From positions 4,359-31,905 of the forward strand of contig DHPI01000071.1 in assembly GCA_002407865.1 (NCBI GenBank): a stretch of 27,547 nt of DNA, read 5' to 3'. Below are positions 24,530-27,547 of this stretch, piece by piece; positions within the stretch are counted from its first letter, which is position 1; the number at the start of each line of letters is the position of its first letter. Both the position numbers and the translations under genes were made by a program. The notes under the pieces are model-generated. The model made no database searches and was not told where the DNA came from. It saw only the letters and a program-made list of their open reading frames with translations. The stretch comes from Spirochaetia bacterium UBA5368. Its GTDB lineage: Bacteria > Spirochaetota > UBA4802 > UBA5368.

Positions 24530-25807
24530 TTACGCTTTTTTGTACACCAGTTTGCCGCCGCAGATCGTAAACTCCACAGATCCATAAAAATCCTTACCTA
24601 TAAACGGCGTATTTTTGCACCGCGAAATGATGAACGTCTCGTCGACACGGACCTGCCTGGCGGGATTGAGTATCGTTATATCCGCTGTTTTTCCTTCCTT
24701 CAATTCTCCACGATCGAGTTTGAGTATCCGGGCGGGATTTATCGTGAGCAATTTAAAAGCCTCGATAAAAGAAAAATTATTTTCTCTCACAAGCACGTGT
24801 ATCACAAGCGGAACGGCCGTTTCAAGTCCGATAATGCCGAAGGGTGCATATTCCATTTCCTGCATTTTTTCGTTCATCAGGTGTGGAGCGTGGTCAGTGG
24901 CGATAACGTCAATAACGCCGCTTTTCATTCCTTCAATAATGGCTTTCCTGTCCCTTTCAGTCCTCAACGGAGGATTCATCTTCGCCATCGCAAGGTGTTC
25001 CACCACCGCATCGTCGGTAAGCGAAAAATAGTGCGGCGCGGTTTCGCAGGTAACCCTGATTCCTTCTCCCTTTGCCCATTTGATAAGCTCAATCGATCCT
25101 GCCGACGATACATGCGCGATGTGAAGGCGGCCTTTCGTCAGCCTGGCAATCAACAAGTCCCTCGCGATCATGACCTCTTCCGATTCACGGGGAATTCCCT
25201 TGAGGCCGAGCAGCGTTGAGTTGGCGCCTTCGTTCATTATCCCTTCATCGGTAAGGAGGATATCCTCCGCGTGGCTGATGATGGGCACATCGAACATACG
25301 CGCGTACTCCAGGGCGCGGCGCATTAAAATCGAGCTCATAACCGGCTTGCCGTCATCCGAGAATCCCACAGCTCCGCCCTTCACAAGCTCGCCCATCTCG
25401 GTAATTTCCTCGCCCTTCGCGCCCTTTGTAATATTCGCAATGGGAAACACATTGATCGGCCCCTTTTCGGCCTCCAGCTTGATAAACCTGACAAGCGCCT
25501 GGTTGTCGATAACCGGCGTCGTGTTGGGCATGGTGCACACCGAGGTAAAGCCGCTCTTCGCGGCGACTATCGATCCCCCGATGATCGTCTCCTTGTCTTC
25601 GCTGCCCGGCTCCCGGAAATGCACGTGCATATCGATCAGCCCCGGAACCACCAGACATCCCTCTGCATCGACAATTTCATATCCTGAAGCGGCGCCGATG
25701 CCCGTAGAAATTTCCGCAATACGATCGCCGGACACTCGCACATCCATCAGCGCATCCATTCCCGATTCGGGATCGATCACCCTTCCGTTTTTTATAAGTA
25801 TATCCAT
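24530..25807 (-). CDS. pyrC: Dihydroorotase
   Basis: Cyclises carbamoyl aspartate to dihydroorotate in pyrimidine synthesis. At 425 aa it is the long multidomain-type (class I) dihydroorotase. Zinc-site motifs are present: DMHVHFREPG with the HxH pair, SVCTMPNTTPV, GFSDDGKPV, SHAED, IAHVSSAGS, ETAPHYFSLTD and the catalytic Asp in ATDHAPH. It lies 24 bases after pyrB on the same strand, and the two are evidently an operon. The ATG at 25807 starts directly at the first strand (MDILIKNGRVIDP). GGAAGA lies close to the start. Class I enzymes often form complexes with aspartate carbamoyltransferase, which fits the pairing. Confidence 0.97.
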   Translation of the reverse strand: MDILIKNGRVIDPESGMDALMDVRVSGDRIAEISTGIGAASGYEIVDAEGCLVVPGLIDMHVHFREPGSEDKETIIGGSIVAAKSGFTSVCTMPNTTPVIDNQALVRFIKLEAEKGPINVFPIANITKGAKGEEITEMGELVKGGAVGFSDDGKPVMSSILMRRALEYARMFDVPIISHAEDILLTDEGIMNEGANSTLLGLKGIPRESEEVMIARDLLIARLTKGRLHIAHVSSAGSIELIKWAKGEGIRVTCETAPHYFSLTDDAVVEHLAMAKMNPPLRTERDRKAIIEGMKSGVIDVIATDHAPHLMNEKMQEMEYAPFGIIGLETAVPLVIHVLVRENNFSFIEAFKLLTINPARILKLDRGELKEGKTADITILNPARQVRVDETFIISRCKNTPFIGKDFYGSVEFTICGGKLVYKKA

Positions 25808-25831
25808 TCTTCCAATCCAGACTATGATGTA

Positions 25832-26779
25832 TCAGCTTTTCTCCATCTCTTCCAGCGGCGTCCCGCCGGCAAGCAGATAAAAGATCGACATTCGTACCGC
25901 AACCCCGTTTGTTACCTGGCCGTTAATTATCGAATTCGGGGAATCCGCCACCTGATGATCAATTTCAATCCCCCGGTTTATCGGCCCAGGGTGCATTACA
26001 ATCACATCAGACTTGCATCGCTCAAGCCGGTCAGCCGTCAGCGCATACTGCCGGTGATACTCTCTGAACGACGGGAAATGCGATCCCTTCTGCCGCTCCA
26101 ACTGTATCCGCAGCATGTTGACGGCATCAAGCTCGGGGATTATATCATCCAGATTGTACGAAATGTCCACGTCATATATCTTGAATTCATCAGGCACAAG
26201 GGTCGGGGGGCCGCACAGAATAACGCGCGCCCCGAGCCGCTTAAACAGCTCCATATCCGATCGGGCAACGCGGGAGTGCTTGATATCCCCCACGATGCCG
26301 ATGGTCAATCCTTCGAGCGATCCCCTCTTTTCGAGAACGGAATACGCGTCGAGCAGGGCCTGTGTCGGATGGGCATGAAAACCATCGCCCGCGTTGATGA
26401 CCGACGCCCGTATATTTTTTGATAAAAAATGCGGCGCCAGAGACGCCGCATGCCGCATTACAATATAATCCGCGTTCATCGCCTCGAGGGTGTGAACAGT
26501 ATCGATAAGCGACTCTCCCTTTACTACGCTTGAAGTCGCCACCGCCACATTGATGAGGTCCGCTGAAAGCCGCTTGGCGGCCAGCTCAAAACTTATGCGC
26601 GTGCGCGTCGATGGCTCATAAAAAAGCGTGCATACCGTCTTGCCGCGCAATACTGGCACCGTCTTGACAGATCTGGTAAACAAATCCTTGAAGTATCGCG
26701 CCGATTGAAAGATGAGGGTTATTTCTTCAGTGGTCAGCGATTGTATATCAAGCAGGTCTTTTCGCTTAAGTCCTTCCAT
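25832..26779 (-). CDS. pyrB: Aspartate carbamoyltransferase catalytic subunit
   Basis: Joins carbamoyl phosphate and aspartate, the committed step of pyrimidine synthesis. The carbamoyl phosphate loop (FYEPSTRTRISFE), HAHPTQALLDAYS, the SRVARSD segment and MHPGPINRGIEID are all intact. I chose ATG 26779 (MEGLKRKDLLDIQSL), giving 315 aa, since homologues begin just before this helix; the longer frame needs a TTG at 26812 and adds a non-domain stretch. There is little ribosome binding site before either start. A TTGACA on the minus strand (26815-26820) with a 17-base spacer to CATATA would place transcription almost at the ATG. No pyrI or pyrR-type attenuator is seen. Confidence 0.96.
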   Translation of the reverse strand: MEGLKRKDLLDIQSLTTEEITLIFQSARYFKDLFTRSVKTVPVLRGKTVCTLFYEPSTRTRISFELAAKRLSADLINVAVATSSVVKGESLIDTVHTLEAMNADYIVMRHAASLAPHFLSKNIRASVINAGDGFHAHPTQALLDAYSVLEKRGSLEGLTIGIVGDIKHSRVARSDMELFKRLGARVILCGPPTLVPDEFKIYDVDISYNLDDIIPELDAVNMLRIQLERQKGSHFPSFREYHRQYALTADRLERCKSDVIVMHPGPINRGIEIDHQVADSPNSIINGQVTNGVAVRMSIFYLLAGGTPLEEMEKS

Positions 26780-26944
26780 CTTAAGACATGCTATATGCCG
26801 GATCGAAGGCAAATTGTCAAATTAAATATTCGTTCATTTCAAATTATTTTCCTTTGACAAAATTATGTATACTTACGATCAAGGATACTCCATGCAAAAT
26901 AAATACCGCATGAGTCAACGTTATTCTGGCAGTGGGGAATTCGA

Positions 26945-27547
26945 ATGAAACGATATGCGGCTTTTTTTGATCTCGATGATACGCTGCTCACGTCGAGCAG
27001 CGGAAAACTGTTCATTCAGTATTCATATCAACATAATCTCATAAGCCATAACGAGCTCCTCTACGGCATGGCAATGTTTCTTGTCCACCGTCTCGGATTC
27101 ATTAAAACCGAGGGCCTTGTCCGGAAATGGGCGATGAAATATCAGGGCTGGCCTGAAAAGAAGATGCTGGATTTCGCGAACAATTTTTTCCACGAGGTTC
27201 TCGTGCACCATTTCCGCAACAGCATGACCGGCGAAATTGAGCATCACAAAAAAAACGGCGGCCTGACGGTGTTGCTTTCAGCGTCCACTTCGTTTTTATG
27301 CGAAATGGTGAGAGACCATTTTAAAATGGACGATATAATATGCACGACGCTCGCCCTGGATAGCGGTTTTTACACCGGACAACTCGCCGGCGAATACTGT
27401 TACGGCGCGGAAAAATTGAACCGCGCTGTCGCATATTGTACAAAACGCGGGTTTTCCATGAGCGACGCATATTACTACGCCGATTCATTCGCCGACGTGC
27501 CGGTCTTTGAGCTCGTTGGTTATCCCGTCTGTGTCAACCCCGACAGG
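26945..27547 (+). CDS. HAD-superfamily subfamily IB phosphatase (C-terminus beyond window)
   Basis: The visible 201 residues include motif I FFDLDDTLL (nucleophile Asp 9, Asp 11), a helical cap (~20-95), motif II LLSAS (Ser 112), Lys 157 in GAEKL as motif III, and YYYADSFADVPVFELVG (Asp 180, Asp 184) as motif IV. Overall it resembles the SerB-like HAD-IB group (phosphoserine phosphatase relatives, TIGR01490-type), which also includes lipid- and nucleotide-phosphate enzymes, so the substrate stays open. The start has GTGGGG about nine bases upstream. It diverges from pyrB across a 165-base gap containing an inverted TTGTCAAA/TTTGACAA pair. Confidence 0.9.
   Translation, partial: MKRYAAFFDLDDTLLTSSSGKLFIQYSYQHNLISHNELLYGMAMFLVHRLGFIKTEGLVRKWAMKYQGWPEKKMLDFANNFFHEVLVHHFRNSMTGEIEHHKKNGGLTVLLSASTSFLCEMVRDHFKMDDIICTTLALDSGFYTGQLAGEYCYGAEKLNRAVAYCTKRGFSMSDAYYYADSFADVPVFELVGYPVCVNPDR

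Noticed and set aside
1..27547. Mobile elements, CRISPR arrays, tRNA or rRNA genes
   Set aside because: I looked for direct-repeat arrays, transposase or integrase motifs and tRNA-like folds and saw none.

Overview
This is a chromosomal window from a double-membraned, probably strictly or facultatively anaerobic bacterium. There are no phage, IS, CRISPR, tRNA or rRNA signatures. The mix of a CarD regulator followed by a membrane PIN/TRAM protein, relaxed spirochaete-like lipoboxes, a tungsten-type aldehyde:ferredoxin oxidoreductase, fermentation-style acetate kinase and a large FAD/Fe-S oxidoreductase would fit a Spirochaetota or deltaproteobacterial-type lineage. I lean to Spirochaetota, but this is inference and not firm.

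Layout. (1) 1-4521, minus strand: an aldehyde/alcohol operon, in transcription order aldehyde:ferredoxin oxidoreductase, an SCP2-like lipid-binding protein, an iron-ADH-family protein that has lost three of its four metal ligands, and an intact iron-ADH running off the window edge. (2) 4931-11126, plus strand: envelope and stress genes: HtrA-type protease, small membrane protein, PBP1A, then CarD, PIN/TRAM membrane protein and a Cys-rich flavodoxin-fold oxidoreductase. (3) 11142-13756: poorly described genes: a 96-aa unknown, a candidate 54-aa micro-ORF joined by an ATGA overlap to an ACT-domain, malic-enzyme-derived protein whose catalytic residues are lost, and a convergent, 3'-overlapping Cache-like lipoprotein. 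(4) 14025-17738, minus: a 1237-aa DUF3683-type FAD-linked oxidase fused to Fe-S and CCG domains. (5) 18091-21172, plus: sulfoacetaldehyde acetyltransferase (xsc) and acetate kinase (ackA), together able to turn sulfoacetaldehyde plus phosphate into sulfite, acetate and ATP. xsc has a consensus promoter with a palindromic operator at the expected start site, and a strong terminator lies between the two genes. (6) 21210-23624, minus: two exported proteins, one PKD-like and one resembling a circularly permuted NlpC/P60 (papain-fold) hydrolase. (7) 23921-27547: an SGNH hydrolase, the pyrBC pair and a partial HAD-IB phosphatase.

The most interesting material is the pair of inactivated-looking enzymes (the ADH paralogue at 854-2017 and the malic-enzyme relative at 11672-12955), both kept as full open frames, and the xsc-ackA module with its candidate operator. 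Several starts were moved inward from the longest open frame because good Shine-Dalgarno sequences or paralogue alignment support the shorter form.
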